A stretch of DNA of 64,000 nt from Candidatus Sulfopaludibacter sp. SbA3 (GTDB lineage Bacteria > Acidobacteriota > Terriglobia > Bryobacterales > Bryobacteraceae). Made by a program: the position numbers and the translations under genes. The notes under the pieces are model-generated. The model did not search any database, was not told the DNA's origin, and saw only the letters and a program-made list of their open reading frames with translations. How positions within the stretch are numbered: the stretch's first letter is position 1; each line of letters begins with the position of its first letter. The stretch covers positions 124,001-188,000 of the forward strand of contig CAMDCN010000012.1 in the NCBI GenBank assembly GCA_945890485.1, read 5' to 3'. Shown piece by piece: positions 16,361-24,947 of the stretch.

Positions 16361-17893
16361 TTAGTGGCGGAAGTGGCGAAATCCGCTAAAGACCATTGCC
16401 AATCCTAAGCGGTTTGCCGCGGTGATTACTTCGGCGTCTTTCACCGATCCGCCGGGCTGAATCGCGGCTGTAATTCCATGTTGCGCAGCGGCCTCCAGTC
16501 CATCCGGAAACGGAAAAAACGCATCCGAGGCGACGATCGAGCCGGCGAGAGGCAGTACGGACTTCTTCGCGCCGATCTCAACCGAGAACACGCGGCTCAT
16601 TTGTCCGGCGCCGGCGCTGAGGAGTTGGCCGTCGTTCGCGTAGACGATGGCGTTAGATTTTACATGTTTAACAACTTTCCAACCAAAGGCGAGGGCGGCC
16701 CACTCCGCTTCCGTCGGCTGCCGATCGGTAACAACGCGCGCTGTCGCGCGATCGAGACCGGCGAGGTCCGGCGTTTGAACCAGATAGCCGCCGCTGATTG
16801 ACTTCACGACATATTGATCGGTAACGGCCTGGACCTTGACGAGGCGCAGGTTCTTCTTCGTTGTCAGGATAGCGAGAGCGCCTTCGGTAAAGTCCGGCGC
16901 GGCGATAGCTTCGATGAAGGTCTTGCCAATCTCGGTCGCGGTCTCGGCGTCGACCGGGCGGTTAAATGCGAGAACGCCGCCGAAGGCGCTGATGGGATCG
17001 GCTTCAAACGCGCGGCGGTAGCTATTGGCCAGCGTGTCCTGTTCGGCGCAGCCGCAGGGATTGGTGTGTTTGACTATGACAGAAGCGGGACGTTCGAATT
17101 CGCAGACTAGTTGCCAAGCGGCGTCGAGGTCGACGAGGTTGTTGTAGCTGAGTTCCTTGCCGTGGAGCTGTTCGCCCCCGGCGACGCCGGATTTCCCAGC
17201 CGCATAGAGCGCAGCGGACTGGTGCGGGTTCTCGCCATAACGCATGTCGAGGACCTTCGGGACGCGGATATCGAGCGTCGCCGGGAGCGGGGCGGGCGGC
17301 ATGCCGACCAGCGCGAGACGATTCGACACGGCGCGATCGTAGGCAGCCGTATGGTGGAAGGCCTTTACGGCCAAGCGCCAGTGCGTCTCGGCCAGGATCT
17401 GCCCCTGATTGGCCTCCAGTTCGTCGAGAATGGCCGGATAGTCGGACGGTTCGACGACAACGGCGACGTCCTGATAGTTCTTGGCGGCGGCGCGGATCAT
17501 GGTGGGGCCACCAATGTCGATGTTCTCGATCAGTTCCTCGGTGGTGGCGTCGGCCTTGGCGGCGATCTTCTCGAACGCATAGAGGTTGACGCAGACCAGA
17601 TCGATCGTCGGGATGGCGTGCTGCTCGATGGCTTCCATGTGCTCAGGCTTCGAGCGCATGGCGAGGATGCCGCCATGGATGGCCGGGTGGAGCGTCTTAA
17701 CGCGACCGTCGAGCATCTCAGGAAAGTGGGTGACGGCCGAAACGTCAAACACGGGGATGCCCGCGTCCTGCAGGAGTTTGGCGGTACCGCCGGTGGAGAT
17801 AAGGTCGATGTCGAGGGCGCGGAGTCCGCGGGCGAACTCGACGGCGCCGGTTTTGTCGGTCAGGCTCAACAAGGCCCGTTCAATCTTTGCCAT
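16361..17893 (-). CDS. purH: Bifunctional AICAR formyltransferase / IMP cyclohydrolase
   Basis: A 510-residue enzyme for the last two steps of purine synthesis. The N-terminal MGS-like cyclohydrolase domain (about 1-130) has ISTGGTAKLL, DGRVKTLHPAIHGGIL and NLYAFEK. The C-terminal formyltransferase domain has ELSYNNLVDLDAA, VIVKHTNPCG with the catalytic Lys-His pair, and SDAFFPFPDGLE. Length is close to typical PurH. The 5' flank has a short inverted repeat (CCCTAT / ATAGGG) of unknown meaning. The gene is read with the small membrane protein gene downstream. Confidence 0.96.
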   Translation of the reverse strand: MAKIERALLSLTDKTGAVEFARGLRALDIDLISTGGTAKLLQDAGIPVFDVSAVTHFPEMLDGRVKTLHPAIHGGILAMRSKPEHMEAIEQHAIPTIDLVCVNLYAFEKIAAKADATTEELIENIDIGGPTMIRAAAKNYQDVAVVVEPSDYPAILDELEANQGQILAETHWRLAVKAFHHTAAYDRAVSNRLALVGMPPAPLPATLDIRVPKVLDMRYGENPHQSAALYAAGKSGVAGGEQLHGKELSYNNLVDLDAAWQLVCEFERPASVIVKHTNPCGCAEQDTLANSYRRAFEADPISAFGGVLAFNRPVDAETATEIGKTFIEAIAAPDFTEGALAILTTKKNLRLVKVQAVTDQYVVKSISGGYLVQTPDLAGLDRATARVVTDRQPTEAEWAALAFGWKVVKHVKSNAIVYANDGQLLSAGAGQMSRVFSVEIGAKKSVLPLAGSIVASDAFFPFPDGLEAAAQHGITAAIQPGGSVKDAEVITAANRLGLAMVFSGFRHFRH

Positions 17894-17998
17894 GAGCCCC
17901 TATTGTCCCATAGGGCTGTTGCGATAGACTCAAGACTAACCCCGACAAGAAGGGGACTTATCGATCCTGAACTCAAGGTCGATTCCGACCGACGCGCC

Positions 17999-18030
17999 GA
18001 GGGGGTAGACTGTACAACGGTCTCCCCCTC
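17999..18030 (+). promoter_or_regulatory. Strong hairpin just before the sulfatase start
   Basis: GAGGGGG-TAGAC and GTCT-CCCCCTC form an 11-base stem with one bulge around a nine-base loop. The hairpin ends 8 bases before the ATG at 18039 and occupies the place where a ribosome site would be; no other clear Shine-Dalgarno is seen. There is no T-run after it, so it is not a typical terminator. It may regulate translation. Confidence 0.4.
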
Positions 18031-18038
18031 TCGCATTT

Positions 18039-19436
18039 ATGACTCGCCGCCTTTTTCTCGCCAGCCTGGCTCCGGCGCCTCGCCGCCGGCCGAACCTGAT
18101 CGTCTTTATGACGGACGACCACGCGCCGTGGGCAACCGGAACATACGGGTGCAGCGAAATACAGACCCCGAACATCGATGCTCTGGCCAAGGCGGGGGTG
18201 AAGTTCACGCGGGCCTTCGCGTGCACGCCGGTCTGTTCGCCGAGCCGATTGACGTATATGACCGGCCGCATTCCGTCGACGCACGGGGTGCAGGATTGGC
18301 TGCGTCCGGAGGACGCGACCGGCGCGACGGCGAAGCGCTGGCTCGATGGCCATCTGACATTTCCTGAGCTGCTCGCCAAGTCCGGGTATCGCTGCGGGAT
18401 GACCGGCAAGTGGCACATGGGCGAAGACGAGAAGGCCCAGCGCGGCTTCACTTACTGGGCGACGGTGCCGGGCGGCGGCGGGCCCTATAAGGACGTCGAG
18501 TTCGTGCAGAACGGGCAGCGGAAACAAGTTCCGGGCTTTAAAGAGGACGCGATCGGCGACTTCGCCCTCGACTTCCTTGGGCAGCAGCGGGAGGACACCC
18601 CGTTCTACCTCCATATGCCGTTCTACGCGCCGCACACTCCCTACGACTATCAACCGGAGCAGGACCGGGCTCCCTACAAAGACTCCAAGTTCTCCTGTTT
18701 CCCGGAAGAACCGGAGAATCCGAACCGGAACTTTGGGACACGGAACCTCCACCACAGCGAGGCGGCCAAGCGGGGCTTTTCGGCGCTGATCACGGGCCTC
18801 GACCGGAACATCGGCCGAGTGCTGGGATGGCTCGACAAGAAGGGCTGGCGGGAGAATACGGTGATCGTCTTCACCTCGGACCAGGGGTGGAACGCGGGAC
18901 ATCATGGGGTTTGGGGCAAGGGCAACGGAACCTGGCCCTTCAATATGTATGAGGAGTCGATCCGGGTGCCGCTGATCTGGACGCATCCAGCGCGGCTGAA
19001 GGCGGGGCAGGTGAATACCGAAATGGTCTCGAGCTACGACTTTTTCCCGACAGTGCTCGACTACTTGGGGGTGAATGCCCCGGCGGACCGGAAGCGGCCG
19101 GGCCGGAGCTATGTGCCGCTGCTGGAGGGAAAGCGGGTGGCTTGGCGGGACCGGCTGTTCTTCGAGTACAGCTTTGTGCGGGGGATACGGACGGAACGGT
19201 ACAAGCTGGTGGTCCGGACGAAGGAGTGGCCGAGCGAGCTATACGACCTGGAGCGGGATCCAGGCGAGAAGCAGAACCGGTTCGGCGACCCGGCGCTGGC
19301 CAGTGTGCAGAAGTCGCTCAGCGGGGAGATCGAGGGTTTTTTCAAGGGCCAAGGGGCTCCTCCGTTGGAGCAATGGGGCACGACGACGAAGCAGAATCTG
19401 ACGAAGTACAGCTCGAAGGGGCCGGTGAAACAATAG
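18039..19436 (+). CDS. Sulfatase, cysteine type, Tat-like leader
   Basis: A 465-residue arylsulfatase-family enzyme. Residues 1-13 (MTRRLFLASLAPA) resemble a twin-arginine leader. The metal site FMTDDH (about 24-28) and the formylglycine motif C-S-P-S-R at residues 66-70 are present, with Cys66 the residue converted by a formylglycine-generating enzyme. A later metal-binding region reads VFTSDQGWNAGHHG. It probably hydrolyses sulfate esters of polysaccharides or small molecules outside the cytoplasm; the substrate is not evident. Length is normal. It stands alone, with purH divergent upstream and an unassigned secreted protein downstream. Confidence 0.92.
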   Translation: MTRRLFLASLAPAPRRRPNLIVFMTDDHAPWATGTYGCSEIQTPNIDALAKAGVKFTRAFACTPVCSPSRLTYMTGRIPSTHGVQDWLRPEDATGATAKRWLDGHLTFPELLAKSGYRCGMTGKWHMGEDEKAQRGFTYWATVPGGGGPYKDVEFVQNGQRKQVPGFKEDAIGDFALDFLGQQREDTPFYLHMPFYAPHTPYDYQPEQDRAPYKDSKFSCFPEEPENPNRNFGTRNLHHSEAAKRGFSALITGLDRNIGRVLGWLDKKGWRENTVIVFTSDQGWNAGHHGVWGKGNGTWPFNMYEESIRVPLIWTHPARLKAGQVNTEMVSSYDFFPTVLDYLGVNAPADRKRPGRSYVPLLEGKRVAWRDRLFFEYSFVRGIRTERYKLVVRTKEWPSELYDLERDPGEKQNRFGDPALASVQKSLSGEIEGFFKGQGAPPLEQWGTTTKQNLTKYSSKGPVKQ

Positions 19437-19479
19437 AGCTCACGGGTAAACGATTCGGGCGACGGCAGCGTCTAGTAGG

Positions 19480-19490
19480 TAGACTGGAGA
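19480..19490 (+). promoter_or_regulatory. -10-like TAGACT followed by GGAGA before the 19.5 kb gene
   Basis: TAGACT (19480-19485) is followed directly by GGAGA and then, after four bases, by ATG 19495. Transcription from it would start within or next to the ribosome site. TAGAC also forms a small inverted repeat with GTCTA ten bases upstream. Confidence 0.3.
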
Positions 19491-19494
19491 AGAG

Positions 19495-20331
19495 ATGCAC
19501 CGATTTGTAACGCTGAGTTTGATGGCGGTATTGAGTTCGGCCCTTTGGGCGCAGGAGCAGCCGAATCTGTTCCAATCGGCGCCGCCGGAAGTGGACCAGG
19601 CGTTGCGGAAACGGGTAGGCGAGTTCTACAAGCTGTTGGAAGATGGCCGTTTTCGGCAGACCGACGCCTATCTGGCAGAGGACGCCAAGGACATCTACTA
19701 CGAGCAGGAGAAGAAGCGGATCCGGGGCCACGAAATCGTCCGGGTGAACTGGTCGGACGACTTCAAGAAAGCGGTTGTCGTGACGGTGATCCAGACGGAA
19801 GTGGTAATGCGTGGTGTGGTGACTCCGATGGGCGCTCCGCTGGCCTCCCGCTGGCGTTTGGAAGATGACAAGTGGGTGCTGTACTTCGACACGGTAGCTG
19901 GGAAGCCGACGCCCTTTGGCGCGATGAAGGCCGGCCCGAACCAGACCAAAGGCCTGAGCCCGGAGGAGATGATCAAGAACCCCGAAGTGATCTTTAACCA
20001 GATCAAGGTGGAGAAGGATCAAGTCCTGCTGAAGTCGTATGCGAAATCGGAAGATTCGATTCGGGTATTAAACGGAATGCCGGGCGGCATCAGTGTACTG
20101 TTCGTGCCGGATCAGGTGATCCCCGGCTTCACATACAAGGTGGAGCAACAGGATATCGGATCGGGCCAAGAGACCAAGGTTCTCTTCAAGTACGATCCCG
20201 GGAAGGACCTGGCGGCGAAGCCGACGATCACCGGGCGGATTCGGATTGAGCCGTTCAGCAAGTCGTATGGCGTGGTCATTCGGTTCGATGTGCCCGAGGA
20301 AGTCAAGAAGCAGTTGCCGCAGAAGCCTTAG
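19495..20331 (+). CDS. Secreted protein of unknown function, NTF2-like N-terminal half
   Basis: A 278-residue protein with a signal peptide (MHRFVTLSLMAVLSSALWAQ). Residues about 35-140 have the helix-then-beta pattern of an NTF2/SnoaL-like fold (RVGEFYKLLEDGRF, then SRWRLEDDKWVLYFD). The C-terminal half is beta-rich with alternating hydrophobic residues, including TGRIRIEPFSKSYGVVIRF. No catalytic motif is recognised. ATG 19495 has GGAGA upstream. It follows the sulfatase by 58 bases on the same strand, and whether they share a transcript is unclear. Export is well supported; function is not. Confidence 0.75.
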   Translation: MHRFVTLSLMAVLSSALWAQEQPNLFQSAPPEVDQALRKRVGEFYKLLEDGRFRQTDAYLAEDAKDIYYEQEKKRIRGHEIVRVNWSDDFKKAVVVTVIQTEVVMRGVVTPMGAPLASRWRLEDDKWVLYFDTVAGKPTPFGAMKAGPNQTKGLSPEEMIKNPEVIFNQIKVEKDQVLLKSYAKSEDSIRVLNGMPGGISVLFVPDQVIPGFTYKVEQQDIGSGQETKVLFKYDPGKDLAAKPTITGRIRIEPFSKSYGVVIRFDVPEEVKKQLPQKP

Positions 20332-20376
20332 CTTCGGTTTGGTCGTTGGTTTGCAGGTTAGCTTGTCGAGGTAACC

Positions 20377-20967
20377 ATGCAGATTCATAGGCAAACCAGT
20401 GATTTTGGGCCGCTTGCGCGGCAGATTGACCGGACGACGACGACCCGGAGCAGCGCTTTCGACGCAATTTTGGCGCGGGAGAGCGGCGTAAGGCGCCAAG
20501 ATCTTGCCGGAAGCGGCGCGAGCCGCCAAGATGTTGGCGCGGTGTCGCCGACGGGCCGAGGCGACGACAGCGGGGGCACCGGCCGGTTGACTGTACTGAA
20601 CCCAGCGCTGATCTCGCCCTTCCCGGCTCCGTCGACGCCCCCAACGGCTCCGCCGGCGTCCACGACGCCACCGGCGGCGACGACAGCGCCGGCCGTGACG
20701 CCACCAACGCCGGAGGTGAGTACGGAACGGCATCCGGCGATGGCCGCATTGCGCAGTGCGCTAACCGCGATGGGTATGCCATTTGCCGGCATCGATATGG
20801 AATATAGCGAACAGACCGTGGGCTATCCCGGCGGGAGTTACGTCAACCGGTTGATTACCGTGCGCGGAGCAGACGGCCGCACGGAGAACTTCGACGCGGA
20901 GATGACGCTGAAGAACCCACAGATTGCGGCCGTTGATATGGCCAACTTTATGCGCGCGAACGGCTAG
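20377..20967 (+). CDS. Unassigned protein with a Pro/Thr-rich linker
   Basis: A 196-residue protein without signal peptide or membrane helix. Residues 1-75 are polar and low in structure, residues about 80-120 are a Pro/Thr/Ala-rich linker, and the last 75 residues form a compact-looking domain (MGMPFAGIDMEYSEQ, VNRLITVRGADGR, AAVDMANFMRANG). GAGG lies about 6 bases before the ATG. The domain order suggests a linker joining an anchor to a small folded module. It resembles no family I can name. It is convergent with the next gene and both stops lie in the same CTAG. Confidence 0.65.
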   Translation: MQIHRQTSDFGPLARQIDRTTTTRSSAFDAILARESGVRRQDLAGSGASRQDVGAVSPTGRGDDSGGTGRLTVLNPALISPFPAPSTPPTAPPASTTPPAATTAPAVTPPTPEVSTERHPAMAALRSALTAMGMPFAGIDMEYSEQTVGYPGGSYVNRLITVRGADGRTENFDAEMTLKNPQIAAVDMANFMRANG

Positions 20968-21467
20968 GCGGCGAGGCCCAACTTCCGGGCAATAGCTTGC
21001 AGCAGAGATCGGTCTTCTTCGGTGAAGCCGCGGTCCGGCTGCTGATGCGATTTCAGACGGACGGCAACGACTCCTGGCATGGCGAAGAACAGTTCTTCGT
21101 CGCCCGAGAGGGCGCGCAACGGCACCGGGACGTCTGGCTGGCTGGCCCCATCGATATTGACCCCGGGGGGCGGAATGTTCACGGTGAAGGCCTCTTCGCG
21201 AAACAGCGAGAGCGATTCCACAACGGGCTGATCATTCGGCCCGACCAATGGCGAACCATTGGCGGCGTATGCAATGACGTGATCGTAGACGACAACGCGG
21301 CGAGCCGAATTTCTCGCTTCTTCGTCAATCCAATACTTGGGCGGCCGCTCATTTGTGAACGGCGGCGGCTCATGGCCGTTGGCTTCGAGAAAGGCTTCTC
21401 TGGTTTGAAAATAGGGAAAGCGATACAGTTTCGCGATTCCCCAACGGGTTGGTTGCAATAACGACAT
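20964..21467 (-). CDS. Unassigned protein, 167 residues
   Basis: A soluble-looking protein with no signal peptide. It is rich in proline and aromatic residues in the first half (LYRFPYFQTREAFL, NERPPKYWIDEEARNS) and ends with a likely helical segment (TEEDRSLLQAIARKLGLAA). No known motif is seen. Its stop shares CTAG (20964-20967) with the convergent neighbour. The frame is well formed and coding-like, but the family is unknown. Confidence 0.6.
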   Translation of the reverse strand: MSLLQPTRWGIAKLYRFPYFQTREAFLEANGHEPPPFTNERPPKYWIDEEARNSARRVVVYDHVIAYAANGSPLVGPNDQPVVESLSLFREEAFTVNIPPPGVNIDGASQPDVPVPLRALSGDEELFFAMPGVVAVRLKSHQQPDRGFTEEDRSLLQAIARKLGLAA

Positions 21468-21573
21468 ACAACATGTCCTCCTGGCGCCAGAATACGCACC
21501 ATCAGAAGCGCGGCCGGAGTGTACGATGCTGCAAGTTACGAGGAATGGGGGAGTTAAAAATCACCATGGCCTG

Positions 21574-22404
21574 TTACGCGAGGGGCCGGCTACATTGGTG
21601 ACAGTAAGCGGCGATGGGTGGATGGCCGCGGAAGCCGCATTCGGGACAGGCGCGTTGGTCGACGTCAGCGCCTTTGGCGCCGCGCCCCAGTTCGGAGGTG
21701 ACGATCCCGGTAGGTACGGCGATGATGGCGAAGCCGGTGAGCATGATGACACAGGCCATCACCTTGCCCGCGACGGTGATGGGCGAGATGTCGCCGTAAC
21801 CGACGGTCGTAATGGTGACGATCGCCCAGTAGATGGACTGGGGGATGCTGCTATAGGCAGGGTTGGCTCCGTGTTCGAGGACGTACATTACGGTGCCTTC
21901 GACACAGACAACGGAGAGGACCACGACGAAGAAGACCATGATTTTGCGGCGGCTGGCCCGGAGCGCATCGGCCAGGACGGCGGCCTCCTCGATATGGCCG
22001 GCCATCTTCATGATCCGGAACATTCGCATGAGCCGGAGAACCCGAATGGCCATGAAGTAGTGGGCATCGGGGACGGCGAGTTCGATCCAGGACGGCAGGA
22101 TGGATAGCAGGTCGATGACGCCGAAGAAGCTGGCAGCGTACCGCCAGCGGCGGCGGACGACCCAGAGACGAAGGGCGTACTCCACGGTAAAGATGGCAGT
22201 GAAGGCCCATTCGATGAGAATCAGGGTCTCGCCGTAGACCAAACGGACGGATTCGACGCTTTCGATCACCACCGTGAGAACGCTGAGCCCGATGAGCCAG
22301 AGGAGGACAACATCGAACAGGCGGCCAGCCCGGGTGTCCGAGAGGAAGATGACACGCCAAAGGTTCTGGCGCCGGGCATTCGGTTCGGGCGGACGAAAGC
22401 TCAT
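21574..22404 (-). CDS. Voltage-gated-type potassium channel with C-terminal zinc ribbon
   Basis: A 276-residue ion transporter of the six-helix type. An S4-like charged helix (RVLRLMRMFRIMKMAG) is followed by S5, the pore with selectivity filter TVGYGD, and S6. TVGYGD indicates potassium selectivity. After S6 the protein ends with a four-cysteine zinc-ribbon-like module (CPECGF, then CHQCSRPL), which is not part of ordinary Kv-type channels and would sit in the cytoplasm. The gene lies 18 bases after the end of the terminase pseudogene on the same strand, but is intact and probably belongs to the chromosome rather than the decayed element. Confidence 0.88.
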   Translation of the reverse strand: MSFRPPEPNARRQNLWRVIFLSDTRAGRLFDVVLLWLIGLSVLTVVIESVESVRLVYGETLILIEWAFTAIFTVEYALRLWVVRRRWRYAASFFGVIDLLSILPSWIELAVPDAHYFMAIRVLRLMRMFRIMKMAGHIEEAAVLADALRASRRKIMVFFVVVLSVVCVEGTVMYVLEHGANPAYSSIPQSIYWAIVTITTVGYGDISPITVAGKVMACVIMLTGFAIIAVPTGIVTSELGRGAKGADVDQRACPECGFRGHPPIAAYCHQCSRPLA

Positions 22405-22422
22405 AGGGCGTGTGTACCATAC

Positions 22423-23799
22423 TCACCGCAAGCGCGGCACCGGCAGGAGATGGTCCTTTTGCTGTTCGTAGGCGAGCCAGACCGACAGGGCGAGCGCGAA
22501 AACCAGATCATCGTGGGAGGACTGATGACCGTCGGTGCGGAAGGCGACAAGTTCGGATTCGAGTTCGGCGAGGCCGGGCGCTGCGGGCAGACTGAGGCGT
22601 CCGGTTTGGAACGCGGTCCTGAGCCGGGTGAGCAGGTCCGGCCGGGGAATGCCCTGGTAGCCTCCACTCAACCGGGATGTGTGATAGCCGCCGGTGATAG
22701 CAACAGGCCGCAATGGATAAGCGTCCAGCGACCGGTCGCGGCGGAGAACCTCGATGAGAGTGCTTTCTCCGGTGGCGTCGATGATGAGATGGATGGTTTT
22801 GAACGGCCCTGGCCAAGGACGCGATGACGGCGCGAATCCGGGCTGATTCGGCCTGGCGAAGCGATAGCTGGGGTTGGGTGCGAGCGCCGTAGGTGACGGG
22901 GTCGGGCCGCTCCGCCTTCGAGAGCGAAAACTCGACGGCGACGATGGCCGTATGGTCCTGCCGCTTGCCGACATCGATGCCAAGGAAGAGTTCGCTGAAG
23001 CCGTAGCAGGGGACGGGTAGCGGCTGATGAGGTAGCAAGGCCTGGGTGATGACCGCGCGATCGAGAAACTGCGTGGCGGCGGAGACGAAGGCACACTCAT
23101 ACTCCTGCGAATAGAGCTTTTCGCCATGGAGGAGACGTTCGGCGGCCAGGAATTCCGGACTGATGCGAGGGCATTCGACCGCGGGCGAGCGGACGACGGT
23201 CCAGCCGTTGTTGGGGGTATTGCAGAGCTTAGAGAAGACATTGTTTTGACCCCAGGGGGTGGACAGGACCCAGTTGCTGCCTTGGGAGATGGCGACCATG
23301 GGGGCACTGCGGGATAGAGATCGTCCTCGACGAAGGCAGCCTCGTCGATCAGCACAGCGCGAATGGCGGCGAAGCTGCGGATGTTCTTCGGGATGCCGGG
23401 CAGCGCGACGAAAGACGAGCCATTGGGCAGCAGGATGGAATGCGCGTGGTCCGGGTGGCGCTTGCCCGGGGCGCCGAGCTGCTGGAGGAAGCCGCGGATG
23501 CGGCGGAGCAGGTTCCCGGACTAGCGAGCGACGGCTCCGAAGAGCAGGAACTCCGAGCCGGGAAAGGCGAAGGCCAGATGGACGGCCTTCGCGGCGGCGG
23601 TTTGGGTTTTTCCGGACTGGCGGGAGGTGAGATAGACGATTCGAGGGTCTTCGAGATCGAGGAACTCGGCTTGGCGTGGATCTGGCGTGAAACCGAGGTT
23701 TTGATCGACCCAGGCCGATGGGGATAGCGCCAACGCTGGCTGACTCCGTTGGAAGGGTCTGTTCCAGGGCCAATAGGAGCTCGTTCCGTACTTAACCAT
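22423..23799 (-). pseudogene. Decayed phage-type terminase large subunit
   Basis: The remnant runs over about 459 codons, normal for a TerL. The ATPase part has a Walker A-like TSRQSGKTQTAAAKA and a Walker B LIDEAAFVEDDLY. The nuclease part has FLGIDVGKRQDHTAIVAVE and, near the end, SSHDDLVFALALSVW. Three lesions are visible: an in-frame TAG at 23521-23523, a one-base loss near 23300-23304 (VPP then MVAIS resumes in another frame), and a second shift near 22797-22805 that restores the first frame. The start overlaps the stop of the partner gene by 8 bases. Not functional as read. Confidence 0.85.
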
Positions 23800-24585
23800 G
23801 TCGGCCGGCTCCGGCGGCTAGGGCGGGAAGCGGCTTGGGTATGCGGAGCGGCCAAGGCGAGATGTTTTTGGGGGCGATCCAACCGGTTAGCATTTGGCTT
23901 TGGTCGTTGGCCGCTGGGGCAGTTTCCTCAATAAAATCATCGGGTTGGGTGACTTCAGCTTTTTGCGTGGGAGGCGGTTCGAGCATGGTTGGGGATTGGG
24001 ACGGTCCGATGATTTGGGCAGTCCGGGTGAGCGGCGTTTTGGGCAGCGGGTCCAGTTTTCGGAACAGGTCGAGTTCCCGGAGAGTGGCTGCAATGGCGCG
24101 GTGGAGCGCCGTTTCTTCGCGGCGGAATTCTTTGCACATTTTGGCCTCGACACCGACGCCGAAGCCGTTCATGCAATCGAGTTCGCCAAGGTGCTTTTCG
24201 GAGGCGCCGGGGTGAGCCATTTGACTGGATTGGACGAGGCACTCTTCGTTGAAGATGTGTTCGTTGCGGGTGAGGCGGAGCAGGCGCCACTGGAGATCGG
24301 CGAGGCGTTGGCAGATGCCGAGTTCGACTTCGTCGCGAGGTTCGATTTTGTCCGCCATACTGGCGACCATGCGTTGGTAGTCTTGGGGACATTCGCTGGG
24401 GAGAAGGACGAGGCTTTCGATTTGAGACAGGTCGATGACGGTGGAGCGGGCTCCGTGCTGGAGGCCGTTGAGGCGGACTTTCATTTTGCCGGCGGGGGTT
24501 TTTGGGCCGGTGCTTTTCTCGGCATTTTCGGGTTGATTTCGGCGCGGCGGACCTTTTTCTGTTCGTCTGTGAGGGTGGGTGCCAT
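23792..24585 (-). pseudogene. Frameshifted partner gene of the terminase (N-R-E-N-A ... STGPKTP-AGK family)
   Basis: From ATG 24585 one frame reads MAPTLTDEQKKVRRAEIN and then leaves the family pattern. The continuation ENAEKSTGPKTPAGK plus LNGLQHGARS lies in another frame and stays open to TAA at 23792. A single missing base near 24531 (CC where CGC is expected, giving N-R-E-N-A) explains this. The motif is typical of small proteins widespread in Acidobacteria and recognised only by this N-terminal signature; their function is unknown. The 8-base overlap with the terminase start suggests a coupled pair, perhaps a small-subunit analogue (inference). Confidence 0.7.
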
Positions 24586-24610
24586 GTGAGTTCTCCAAAT
24601 TGTGGTGGGT

Positions 24611-24646
24611 AAAAAGGAACGCCCGGCCTTAACTGGTCGGGCGTTC
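24611..24646 (-). terminator. Intrinsic terminator, minus strand
   Basis: A 12-base stem (24617-24628 with 24635-24646, one G-T pair, six-base loop) is followed on the minus strand by CCTTTTT. It sits 26 bases upstream of the start of the terminase-partner gene, so it would stop any transcript entering that pair from upstream. No intact minus-strand gene precedes it. Confidence 0.75.
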
Positions 24647-24947
24647 TAACCATTTCCCAGAGATGTTTTCACGTCGCTCCGAGTGGGCGGGCGGAGGCCG
24701 AGATTGCAGAGGTCCGTTCCTCGCCGGAACGACACAGGACTCCAAATCTTTCCGGCCCGGAAACCCGGTAGCGAGAAGCGGGTACATCGCCATGGGGTAA
24801 TCCATTCTGTTCCAATTGCGAGAGAGGACTGGTGGCTTCGAGGCGCCACGGCCTCTCGCTTTCAAGGTCGGCGATTGGGGTAAACTCGTGGGAATTTAAT
24901 GCCTTGGGCCGCGACGCTAAGACCGCCCGGGGCAGAGGACAGCTTTC
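24647..24947. other. Intergenic stretch without recognisable gene
   Basis: About 300 bases between the minus-strand terminator and the metallo-hydrolase start. Open frames exist but none has a ribosome site, codon bias or family motif that I recognise. An AGAGGA element just before 24948 serves the next gene. Confidence 0.5.

Noticed and set aside
22423-24646. A complete prophage
   Set aside because: Only a terminase remnant and its partner are present. No portal, capsid, tail, integrase or attachment repeat was found.
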